Source of the DNA: Deltaproteobacteria bacterium
GTDB lineage: Bacteria; Desulfobacterota; Anaeroferrophillalia; Anaeroferrophillales; Tharpellaceae
NCBI GenBank assembly: GCA_030595135.1
Contig: JAUVDU010000148.1
Location: 1 to 5,358, forward strand
Length of the DNA stretch: 5,358 nucleotides
Direction: 5' to 3'
In this document: positions 1 to 5,358 of the stretch, one piece after another
How positions within the stretch are numbered: the stretch's first letter is position 1
Layout: each line of letters begins with the position of its first letter
Translations under genes and position numbers: made by a program
Notes under the pieces: model-generated
What the model was told of the DNA's origin: nothing
Database searches by the model: none
The model's input: only the letters and a program-made list of their open reading frames with translations

Positions 1-869
1 TCAATCCAGCCCTTTTCCGCCGCCGCTTTGATCATGGCAAACTCGCCGCTGACATTATAGGCGGCCAAAGGATGATCGAATTCATCTCTCAATGTACGTA
101 TAATATCGAGATAAGGAAGCGCCGGTTTAACCATAATAATGTCGGCCCCCTCTTCAATATCGAGGGCCGCTTCACGCAAGGCTTCGCGAGCGTTAGCCGG
201 ATCCATCTGATAACTTTTCCGATCCCCGAACTGAGGCGGAGATTCTGCGGCTTCACGAAAAGGACCATAGAAAGCCGACTCATATTTAACCGCATACGAC
301 ATCAAAGTTATCTGATCTAAACCGGCCTCATCCAAAGCCTGGCGAATAAAACCGACACGGCCATCCATCATATCTGAAGGGGCCACCATGTCGGCTCCGG
401 CCCGAGCGTGGGAAACCGCCTCCTTGGCCAGCAGTTCCAGGGTTTTGTCATTGTTAATTCGGCCATCTTCAACCACCCCGCAATGCCCGTGCGAAGTATA
501 CTCACAGAGACAAACATCAGTAATCACGAGAAGATCGCTAACTTCGGCCTTTAGCGCCCTGACCGCCTGCTGGATAATTCCCTGATCATCATAAGCACCG
601 GTACCCAACTCATCCTTACTCTCGGGAATACCGAAGAGAATTATCGCCGGAACCCCCAAGCTTTTCAATTCACCAGCTTCTAAAACCAGTTCATCAATAG
701 AAAGCTGATAGTTACCCGGCATTGAGCTGATCTCATTACGCACCCCGCGACCCGGACAGACGAAAAGGGGAGCAATAAAATCATTGACTGAGAGTGAGGT
801 TTCACGAACCATACGACGAATATTAGCATCAGCCCGCAAACGCCGGGGCCGGTAAACAGGGAAATACAT
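1..869 (-). CDS. hemB: Porphobilinogen synthase (delta-aminolevulinic acid dehydratase), C-terminus cut by window edge
   Basis: Cytosolic enzyme that condenses two 5-aminolevulinate molecules into porphobilinogen. The minus-strand frame is open from the ATG at 869-867 to the left edge: 289 residues of a family usually about 325 long, so some 35 C-terminal residues are missing. The start is the family's usual one: it opens [12 protein letters not shown], is followed by [10 protein letters not shown], and has a GAAGGT Shine-Dalgarno. Visible landmarks are the metal site [14 protein letters not shown] (Cys120, Cys122, Cys130), [11 protein letters not shown] near 163-173, the first active-site lysine in MSYAVKY (Lys195), [25 protein letters not shown], and the Schiff-base lysine in [10 protein letters not shown] (Lys248). 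Three cysteines at the metal site indicate the zinc-dependent type rather than the aspartate-rich magnesium type. It is divergent from the ccsA-hemACD unit and supplies the substrate of HemC. Identification is secure; only the C-terminus is unseen. Confidence 0.97.
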   Translation of the reverse strand, partial: MYFPVYRPRRLRADANIRRMVRETSLSVNDFIAPLFVCPGRGVRNEISSMPGNYQLSIDELVLEAGELKSLGVPAIILFGIPESKDELGTGAYDDQGIIQQAVRALKAEVSDLLVITDVCLCEYTSHGHCGVVEDGRINNDKTLELLAKEAVSHARAGADMVAPSDMMDGRVGFIRQALDEAGLDQITLMSYAVKYESAFYGPFREAAESPPQFGDRKSYQMDPANAREALREAALDIEEGADIIMVKPALPYLDIIRTLRDEFDHPLAAYNVSGEFAMIKAAAEKGWI

Positions 870-875
870 AATTAG

Positions 876-881
876 ACCTTC
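876..881 (-). promoter_or_regulatory. Ribosome binding site of hemB
   Basis: On the minus strand GAAGGT stands six bases before the hemB ATG. It supports the start at 869 over the next in-frame Met (residue 20), which would remove conserved N-terminal residues. Confidence 0.7.
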
Positions 882-889
882 ACATCTGA

Positions 890-905
890 TTTAACTTAAT
901 TTAAA
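890..905. promoter_or_regulatory. AT-rich near-palindrome in the hemB leader, possible operator
   Basis: TTTAACTTAATTTAAA pairs with itself in seven of eight positions per half. It lies 21 bases upstream of the hemB start, in the likely untranslated leader. Regulators often bind such AT-rich dyads, but AT-rich sequence also produces them by chance, and I do not recognise a named operator here. Confidence 0.2.
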
Positions 906-913
906 AGATACGC

Positions 914-943
914 TTCATAGCATTTCACCTACTAAAAGTACAA
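914..943 (-). promoter_or_regulatory. Possible sigma-70 promoter for hemB
   Basis: Read on the minus strand, TTGTAC (938-943) and TATGAA (914-919) are 18 bases apart, a weak match to -35 and -10 boxes. It would start transcription about 35-40 bases upstream of the hemB ATG. Both boxes match consensus at only four of six positions, so this is the best candidate seen rather than a firm call. Confidence 0.3.
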
Positions 944-982
944 TCTTTTTCTCTTGAACAGGCCGATATTATCTGATTGCAG

Positions 983-1011
983 TTGACACTTTTGAGTGAG
1001 ACAGTTATAAA
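983..1011 (+). promoter_or_regulatory. Strong sigma-70 promoter for the ccsA-hemA-hemC-hemD unit
   Basis: A perfect -35 box TTGACA (983-988) is followed after exactly 17 bases by TATAAA (1006-1011), five of six to the -10 consensus. Transcription should start near 1018, leaving a leader of about 34 bases before the ccsA ATG. No other promoter of this quality is seen in the short gaps downstream, so it probably drives all four genes. The leader is too short for a riboswitch. Confidence 0.72.
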
Positions 1012-1051
1012 CGGCCTGCACTAATAAAAACCTGATAACCACTGAGAAACA

Positions 1052-1879
1052 ATGGACATTATTTATACATCTCTGCTGGGCGCGGCCTTAACTCTCTATA
1101 CCTTAAGTATGGTAACCGGTTTCGTTCATCTCTTTCGCCCGCTGCCCAAAGCTCTCATCTGGAGTAAAAACTCCATTCAGGCCGGATTTGTTTTTCATCT
1201 GCTGGCGTTTTTATTTCGTTGCGGCCAAGCTCAGACCCTGGCCGTCACCAACATGCACGAATCCTTCTCATTCTTCGCCCTGCTCTTAACCCTGGCTTTC
1301 TTATTGGTAAACCGTAAAAAACCGATGCCGATACTGGGCACGTTTGTCTCTCCTTTACTGATTATTTTTACCCTCTGGGCTTTGGTCACCTCGCACACGA
1401 TCACGCCTCAACCCCCGATTCTAAAAAGCTTCTGGCTCCCGCTCCATGTCCTCTTGAGTTTTGCCGGCAACGCGTTCCTGGCCTTGGGATTCGGGGTCGC
1501 AATAATCTACCTGCTTCAAGAACACCTGATAAAAAAGAAAAAAATAAAAGGAATTTTTCGCAAACTACCAGCCCTGCAAAGGCTGGATGAATTAAACTAC
1601 CTCTGCCTGCGTCTTGGATTTCCCCTGCTCACATTGGGAATTATCAGCGGTTCAGTCTGGGCGTCCTACGCCTGGGGTGCCCACTGGAGTTGGGATCCAA
1701 AGGAGACCTGGTCTCTGATCACCTGGCTCCTCTTTGCCGCACTGTTACATGGCCGCATGAATTCAGGCTGGCGCGGCCGTAAAGCCTCGCTCCTGACAAT
1801 TATCGGTTTTGCCGCCATAATGTTCACTTTTTTAGGGGTCAACCTCCTGTTAAGCGGCCTCCACAGCTACGCCCATTAA
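1052..1879 (+). CDS. ccsA: CcsA/HemX-family membrane haem protein (cytochrome c assembly family)
   Basis: A polytopic inner-membrane protein of 275 residues with about eight hydrophobic segments (approximately 5-28, 42-57, 69-87, 94-112, 129-156, 188-207, 219-234, 248-268). The diagnostic tryptophan-rich WWD motif lies at 208-220 (WGAHWSWDPKETW), followed by SLITWLLFAALLHGR. Candidate haem-ligand histidines are His49, His132 (WLPLHVLLSF) and His271 (GLHSYAH). A very basic loop (KKKKIK, 161-166) follows the fifth segment. In System II cytochrome c maturation, CcsA with CcsB carries haem to apocytochromes. The Bacillus homologue HemX, encoded beside hemA, instead lowers HemA abundance. Gene position (five bases before hemA) and small size fit the HemX-like branch, so a HemA-control role is as plausible as cytochrome assembly; no ccsB is in view. 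The ribosome site is weak (only GAG five bases before the ATG). Family assignment is firm, exact role is not. Confidence 0.88.
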   Translation: MDIIYTSLLGAALTLYTLSMVTGFVHLFRPLPKALIWSKNSIQAGFVFHLLAFLFRCGQAQTLAVTNMHESFSFFALLLTLAFLLVNRKKPMPILGTFVSPLLIIFTLWALVTSHTITPQPPILKSFWLPLHVLLSFAGNAFLALGFGVAIIYLLQEHLIKKKKIKGIFRKLPALQRLDELNYLCLRLGFPLLTLGIISGSVWASYAWGAHWSWDPKETWSLITWLLFAALLHGRMNSGWRGRKASLLTIIGFAAIMFTFLGVNLLLSGLHSYAH

Positions 1880-1884
1880 TCTAT

Positions 1885-3159
1885 ATGCATATTGTAAGTT
1901 TAGGACTTAACCATCAAACCGCATCGGTTGAAACCCGGGAGCGTCTGGCTTTTAAGAGTGAAGCTCTGCCCGCAGCCTTGCAGCAACTCAAAGAGGAGGC
2001 CTGTTTAAGTGAAGGCCTTATTCTTTCGACCTGCAACCGGGTAGAGTTGTGCGGTATCAGCCATGATTTAGGCCAATGTCGCGAAAAACTGATCAATTTT
2101 CTGGCCCGCTACCACCAGATTCCGTCTGAAATGTTCGCCGACAAACTCTACTTTCACACTGATTCAGATGCCATCCGCCACGGTTTTCGCGTGGCCTCAA
2201 GCCTTGATTCAATGGTCGTCGGTGAACCCCAGATTCTGGGCCAACTCAAAGATGCTTTTTTTATCGCCTCGGAATCGAGCAGCACCGGCCTCATCCTTAA
2301 CCGTTTCATGCACCGTTCATTTTTTATCGCCAAAGAGGTTCGAACTCGAACTAAAATCGCCAGCTGTGCGGTCTCGGTCAGCTTTGCCGCCGTCGAACTG
2401 GCAAAGAAGATTTTCGGCGATCTCAAAGGCATGAAAGTGATGCTGATCGGAGCCGGTGAAATGTGTGAACTGGCGGCTCGACATTTTGTCAACCAAGGGG
2501 TCGAACAGGTTCTGGTTACCAATCGAACCTTCGGCCGAGCCCAGGAACTGGCCGGCGAATTTTCCGGCATCGCCATCCCTTTTGAAAAATTCCGCCAGGA
2601 ACTTGACCAGGTTGATATCGTTTTAAGTTCAACCGGCTCACCCGACTATCTGATCGGCCCTGCGGAACTTTCGCAAGCTTTAAAAAAACGGCGCAACCGC
2701 CCCATATTCCTGATCGATATTGCCGTCCCCAGAGACATTGATCCAAAAGTTAACGATTTAGATAATATCTATCTTTACGATGTTGACGACCTCCAGGAAG
2801 TAGTCACTGAAAACCTTGATCAACGCCAACAGGAGGCCCAACGGGCCGAAGTTCTGGTTGATCTGGAAGTTGTCAAATTCGAGCAATGGCTCGCCTCACT
2901 GGCAGTCACCCCGACGATTAAAGAGTTACGCGAGCAGATCAAGGAAATAAGTGAGCAGGAACTTAAAAAAACCCTGGCCGGATTTCCCGATTTAAGCAGC
3001 AAAGAGCGCCGCCGTTTAGAAGCCATGGTCAATGCGATCAGCAACAAATTTCTCCACCACCCGATAAACTATCTCAAATCACAGGATGGCAGCGGCGAAA
3101 GCCTGCCGGCAACCACCATTCGAAAAATATTTCATCTGACTGAAAATGAAAGTAAATAA
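1885..3159 (+). CDS. hemA: Glutamyl-tRNA reductase
   Basis: NADPH-dependent cytosolic enzyme that reduces glutamyl-tRNA(Glu) to glutamate-1-semialdehyde, the committed and usually regulated step of the C5 route to ALA. The 424-residue length is typical. The N-terminal catalytic domain begins MHIVSLGLNHQTA and carries the nucleophile Cys50 in STCNRVE. His99 precedes RVASSLDSMVVGEPQILGQ, the conserved active-site stretch. The NADPH domain shows the GAGEM nucleotide loop at 189-193 and VTNRT at 211-215, then LIDIAVPRDIDP near 277-287 and the YDVDDL segment near 298-303. The C-terminal third is the helical dimerisation domain, with HHPINYLK at 391-398. The start matches the family N-terminus, but no Shine-Dalgarno is visible: the five bases after the ccsA stop and the end of ccsA are pyrimidine-rich, so translation is probably coupled to ccsA. 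No frameshift or missing key residue is seen. Confidence 0.98.
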   Translation: MHIVSLGLNHQTASVETRERLAFKSEALPAALQQLKEEACLSEGLILSTCNRVELCGISHDLGQCREKLINFLARYHQIPSEMFADKLYFHTDSDAIRHGFRVASSLDSMVVGEPQILGQLKDAFFIASESSSTGLILNRFMHRSFFIAKEVRTRTKIASCAVSVSFAAVELAKKIFGDLKGMKVMLIGAGEMCELAARHFVNQGVEQVLVTNRTFGRAQELAGEFSGIAIPFEKFRQELDQVDIVLSSTGSPDYLIGPAELSQALKKRRNRPIFLIDIAVPRDIDPKVNDLDNIYLYDVDDLQEVVTENLDQRQQEAQRAEVLVDLEVVKFEQWLASLAVTPTIKELREQIKEISEQELKKTLAGFPDLSSKERRRLEAMVNAISNKFLHHPINYLKSQDGSGESLPATTIRKIFHLTENESK

Positions 3160-3163
3160 GGAG
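3158..3163 (+). promoter_or_regulatory. Strong ribosome binding site of hemC
   Basis: AAGGAG overlaps the hemA stop codon and sits seven bases before the hemC ATG, close to ideal. It is the only strong Shine-Dalgarno in the plus-strand cluster, so hemC can be initiated independently of hemA. Confidence 0.85.
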
Positions 3164-3170
3164 TTATCCG

Positions 3171-4112
3171 ATGACTGACAAACAAAAGATTACTATCGGC
3201 ACCCGAGGCAGTGCTCTGGCCCTGTGGCAGGCCAATTGGGTTAAAAGTGAACTTGAACGCGAGTACCCCGGCATCGAAGTCAGCATCACGGTTATCAAAA
3301 CCAAAGGTGACAAGATTCTTGATGTCCCCCTGGCCAAGGTTGGCGGTAAAGGTCTCTTTGTCAAAGAGATTGAAGATGCCCTGCTCAGCCACGATATCGA
3401 TCTAGCCGTACACAGCATGAAAGATGTCCCAACTCAACTCCCCGAAAGCCTTCAGGTGACAATTTTCCCACCCCGTGAAGATCCCCGTGACGCCTTCTTC
3501 TCCCACACCGGTAAAAGTTTAAAAGAGATGCCGGAAGGTGCTATTATCGGAACCAGCAGCCTGCGCCGCATCGCTCAGATTTTACACGCCTATCCCCACC
3601 TTAAAACTAAAGATCTACGCGGCAATGTCGACACCCGCCTGAAAAAACTTGAGCGCGGCGAATATGACGGTATCATTTTGGCCTATGCCGGAGTCAAACG
3701 CTTAGGCTGGGCCGATAAAGTAACCGAACTCTTAGATCCGATCATCTCGCTGCCGGCAATTGCTCAGGGAGCTTTGGGTATCGAAACTCGCATCAATGAT
3801 GATTTCAACAACCAACGCCTGGCCTTTTTTCATGACCCCAAAACCGCCCTCGCTGTGCGCACCGAGCGCTCTCTCTTAAGAACTCTAGAGGGCGGCTGCC
3901 AAGTGCCGATCGCAGCCTATGCCACAGTTGACGAAAACAACAAAATCTCTCTTACCGGACTGGTCGCAGCCCTTGACGGACGTAAAATCATCAAAGAGAC
4001 AGCCTCCGGCATAGAGCCCGAAAAATTAGGTGAAGGCCTGGCCCGCACCCTTTTACAACATGGAGCCGGTGAACTTTTAGAAGAGTGTTTCGCCGCCAAC
4101 CCCGATATCTGA
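3171..4112 (+). CDS. hemC: Hydroxymethylbilane synthase (porphobilinogen deaminase)
   Basis: Cytosolic enzyme that polymerises four porphobilinogens into the linear tetrapyrrole hydroxymethylbilane on a covalently bound dipyrromethane primer. At 313 residues it is full length. Domain 1 starts with IGTRGSALALWQA (substrate/cofactor arginine Arg12) and contains KGLFVKEIEDALL and the catalytic aspartate in HSMKDVPT (Asp85). Domain 2 has IGTSSLRR (Arg132, Arg133), the LRGNVDTRL motif at 149-157 and LPAIAQGALGIE at 194-205. Domain 3 holds the cofactor-attaching Cys243 in EGGCQVPIAAY. All residues expected for activity are present. It lies 11 bases after hemA with its own strong ribosome site. Its TGA stop is in the same frame as the hemD ATG, only two codons away. 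Its substrate comes from divergent HemB, and its unstable product goes to HemD encoded next. Confidence 0.98.
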   Translation: MTDKQKITIGTRGSALALWQANWVKSELEREYPGIEVSITVIKTKGDKILDVPLAKVGGKGLFVKEIEDALLSHDIDLAVHSMKDVPTQLPESLQVTIFPPREDPRDAFFSHTGKSLKEMPEGAIIGTSSLRRIAQILHAYPHLKTKDLRGNVDTRLKKLERGEYDGIILAYAGVKRLGWADKVTELLDPIISLPAIAQGALGIETRINDDFNNQRLAFFHDPKTALAVRTERSLLRTLEGGCQVPIAAYATVDENNKISLTGLVAALDGRKIIKETASGIEPEKLGEGLARTLLQHGAGELLEECFAANPDI

Positions 4113-4118
4113 TTTGCC

Positions 4119-4925
4119 ATGCCAAACCGCAATCAAGACAAATCTCCCTTAAAAAACCTGCGTATTCTGGTCACCAGACCTGAATCTCAGGCCCGGGATT
4201 TTATGGCTCAGCTTGAAAAAGCCGGAGCTATCCCGATTCTGCTGCCGACCATCAAAATTGTTGAACCGCCAAGCTGGGAGCCAGCCGATACGGCAATCAG
4301 CCAACTTAAAAACTATCAATGGCTGCTTTTGACCAGTATCAACGGCGTCAACTGCTTTTTTCAACGTTTGCAGGAAAAAGGTTTAAACTACCGAGATTGT
4401 GCCCACATGACAACCATCAGCGTCGGCCCGAAAACAGCCCGAGCTGCCGCCGAAATCGGCCTGAAAAGTGATATGATCGCCAAAGAGTATGCCGCCGAAG
4501 GTATCATTGAACTTTTTGCTGATCACGATATCAAACAACAAAAAATCCTCCTGCCCAGAGCTTTAAAAGCCCGTGAACTTCTACCCGAAAGCCTACGCCA
4601 AAAAGGCGCCATAGTCGATGTCATCCCGGTCTACGAAACCATTTTCCCACCGGCATCAGCCGAACTTCTCAACCAGCTCCTAAGTCAGGAAAATATCGAC
4701 ATCATCACCATCACCAGCGCCTCCAGCGCCGCCAACTTGGTCAAGCACTGCCACGACCCTCGAACCCTTGAAAAATTAAAAAAACTACCCACCGCCTGCA
4801 TCGGCCCAATCGCCGCTAAAACTGCAACCGAAGTCGGTCTCAACGTAAAAATTGTCGCTCAAGATTACACCAGCGAAGGCCTGCTCACCGCCCTCACTGA
4901 ATACCGTTCAAAACCCACCATTTAG
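4119..4925 (+). CDS. hemD: Uroporphyrinogen-III synthase, stand-alone
   Basis: Cytosolic enzyme that cyclises hydroxymethylbilane and inverts ring D to give uroporphyrinogen III, the branch point to haem, sirohaem and cobalamin. The 268 residues form the two-domain HemD fold. Weakly conserved but recognisable landmarks are ILVTRPESQA (16-25), LTSINGV (71-77), VGPKTA (102-107), LLPRALKARELLPESLR (144-160), IPVYET (169-174), ITSASSAANL (198-207), CIGPIAAKTA (227-236) and DYTSEGLLTAL (249-259). The first ten residues are a polar extension before the domain. There is no N-terminal methyltransferase (CobA/SUMT) domain, unlike the fused genes known next to hemC in many related bacteria. The ATG is forced: an in-frame TGA (the hemC stop) precedes it by two codons. 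No Shine-Dalgarno is visible, suggesting coupling to hemC termination. It is the last gene of the cluster. Confidence 0.93.
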   Translation: MPNRNQDKSPLKNLRILVTRPESQARDFMAQLEKAGAIPILLPTIKIVEPPSWEPADTAISQLKNYQWLLLTSINGVNCFFQRLQEKGLNYRDCAHMTTISVGPKTARAAAEIGLKSDMIAKEYAAEGIIELFADHDIKQQKILLPRALKARELLPESLRQKGAIVDVIPVYETIFPPASAELLNQLLSQENIDIITITSASSAANLVKHCHDPRTLEKLKKLPTACIGPIAAKTATEVGLNVKIVAQDYTSEGLLTALTEYRSKPTI

Positions 4926-5034
4926 AACTTCAGAGACTGTCACCAACAAATGCTCCCTTTTCATCTACTGTAGAAAAACAGAGACTATCTGCGGGCACGG
5001 GATTTCGGCCCGAGGCAAGAAATACATACCAGAG
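4926..5034. other. Intergenic stretch after hemD, nothing recognised
   Basis: These 109 bases between the hemD stop and the inverted-repeat element contain no credible gene. They hold one weak GC hairpin (CGGGC at 4992-4996 with GCCCG at 5008-5012, 11-base loop) not followed by a T run, and an eight-base direct repeat CAGAGACT (4931-4938 and 4979-4986). No classical intrinsic terminator for hemD is seen here. Confidence 0.5.
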
Positions 5035-5040
5035 ATCTAG

Positions 5041-5179
5041 GCGGCTGTCCGAGAATAGAAATTTTTTCTCAGATCGAGGCATTTTTTGAAAATAAGTACA
5101 GGTATACACCTAGTATTCCGAGCATTATTTTCAAAAAATAACGATGAGATGGGGAAAAAGAGCATTCTCGGACATCCTC
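5041..5179. mobile_element. Putative MITE-like palindromic element with CTAG flanks
   Basis: A non-coding 139-base unit whose ends are inverted copies: GCGGCTGTCCGAGAAT at 5041-5056 against the complement of 5164-5179, 14 of 16 matching, the inner 11 perfect. CTAG lies immediately outside both ends (5037-5040 and 5180-5183) and could be a 4-base target duplication. Including chance matches beyond, the symmetry runs 5035-5185, all on one axis at 5110. No transposase is encoded, so if mobile it depends on an enzyme elsewhere; a CTAG duplication fits the YTAR target preference I recall for the IS701 family. Alternatives are a dispersed palindromic repeat of other origin, or a structured bidirectional terminator serving the convergent genes. 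The structure is seen directly; mobility is inference from one copy. Confidence 0.6.
5081..5139. repeat. Inner perfect inverted repeat with central hairpin
   Basis: ATTTTTTGAAAATAA (5081-5095) is repeated exactly, inverted, at 5125-5139. Between them GGTATAC (5101-5107) pairs with GTATTCC (5113-5119) at six of seven positions around a five-base loop, ACCTA. Transcribed from either side, the region could fold into one long interrupted hairpin. It might slow convergent transcription, but no T run follows the stem as a standard intrinsic terminator requires. Confidence 0.85.
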
Positions 5180-5358
5180 CTAGATGATGTTCATCGCTTG
5201 AGCCGCCTTCTTCAACTCATCACGAAAATCGGGATGACTGATACGAATCAGACCTAAAGCTCGATTTCGGGCATTTTGGCCGCGCATCTGGGCAATCCCG
5301 TACTCGGTCACAACTTTATCAACATCATTTTTATTAGTGGTGACCACGGCGCCCGATT
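5180..5358 (-). CDS. C-terminus of an acetyl-CoA hydrolase/4-hydroxybutyrate CoA-transferase family protein (partial)
   Basis: Only the last 58 residues and the TAG stop (5182-5180) are in the window; the rest lies beyond the right edge. The segment reads VVTTNKNDVDKVVTEYGIAQ then MRGQNARNRALGLIRISHPDFRDELKKAAQ, which is the characteristic tail of the cytosolic Cat1/Cat2-type CoA-transferases: TEYG(V/I)A, a basic RG...R..AL..I stretch, then HPDFRDEL. These enzymes move CoA between acyl-CoA thioesters and free acids such as acetate, succinate or 4-hydroxybutyrate, usually in fermentative or anaerobic metabolism. The catalytic glutamate and substrate-determining regions are outside the window, so the substrate cannot be called. 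The gene converges on hemD and its stop codon is part of the CTAG bordering the inverted-repeat element. It has no evident functional tie to haem synthesis. Confidence 0.85.
   Translation of the reverse strand, partial: SGAVVTTNKNDVDKVVTEYGIAQMRGQNARNRALGLIRISHPDFRDELKKAAQAMNII

Noticed and set aside
72..320. 82-codon plus-strand frame opposite hemB
   Set aside because: The minus strand here encodes the conserved HemB active-site region including both catalytic lysines, so this is a shadow.
959..1018. Perfect 7-base inverted repeat CAGGCCG (959-965) and CGGCCTG (1012-1018) flanking the strong promoter, about five helical turns apart
   Set aside because: It is attractive as paired operator half-sites, but about one such 7-base match is expected by chance in a region this size, so it is not reported as a site.
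2154..2576. 140-codon open frame antisense to hemA
   Set aside because: It lies wholly inside a well-conserved hemA on the other strand, and its product is low-complexity Ser/Ala/Arg-rich, as expected for a shadow frame.
4931..4986. Direct repeat CAGAGACT, two copies 48 bases apart
   Set aside because: Two copies of eight bases in a non-coding stretch, with no further units or symmetry; not enough to call a repeat family or attachment site.
4992..5012. GC hairpin after hemD as an intrinsic terminator
   Set aside because: The stem is only five pairs with an 11-base loop, and no T run follows on either strand.
4852..5040. 62-codon plus-strand open frame running from the end of hemD into the intergenic region
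   Set aside because: It starts inside hemD in another frame, has no ribosome site, and its translation resembles no family; its far end runs into the left CTAG by chance.

Overview
This window holds most of a tetrapyrrole (haem/sirohaem precursor) biosynthesis locus from a bacterium that makes 5-aminolevulinate from glutamyl-tRNA (C5 pathway). A complete plus-strand cluster, ccsA/hemX-like, hemA, hemC, hemD (1052-4925), is packed with gaps of 5, 11 and 6 bases, so it is almost certainly one transcription unit. hemB lies upstream on the minus strand (start at 869, cut off by the left edge). The two units diverge from a 182-base intergenic region that carries a strong sigma-70-type promoter (TTGACA-17-TATAAA) facing the ccsA-hemACD unit. 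Downstream and convergent, the 3' end of a minus-strand CoA-transferase/acetyl-CoA hydrolase gene enters from the right edge (5180-5358).

Together the enzymes cover glutamyl-tRNA to uroporphyrinogen III. HemA makes glutamate-1-semialdehyde, HemB joins two ALA into porphobilinogen, HemC builds hydroxymethylbilane, and HemD closes it to uroporphyrinogen III. Only HemL (semialdehyde aminomutase) and Glu-tRNA synthetase lie elsewhere. The eight-helix membrane protein ahead of hemA is a CcsA/HemX family haem-handling protein. Its WWD motif ties haem supply to c-type cytochrome assembly or to control of HemA.

The organism is probably an anaerobic Gram-negative of the former Deltaproteobacteria (Desulfobacterota). 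The ccsA-hemA-hemC order, the CoA-transferase neighbour and the protein style fit that group, but this is inference and a Firmicute-like or other phylum cannot be excluded from the window alone.

The least ordinary item is between the convergent genes. At 5035-5185 there is a 151-base inverted repeat, symmetric about position 5110. It has near-perfect outer arms, a 15-base perfect inner stem, a small central hairpin, and a CTAG tetranucleotide on each side. I read it as a non-coding MITE-like element of 139 bases (5041-5179) with a 4-base target duplication, lying exactly against the stop codon of the CoA-transferase gene. The remaining 109 bases after hemD (4926-5034) show no convincing gene or terminator.
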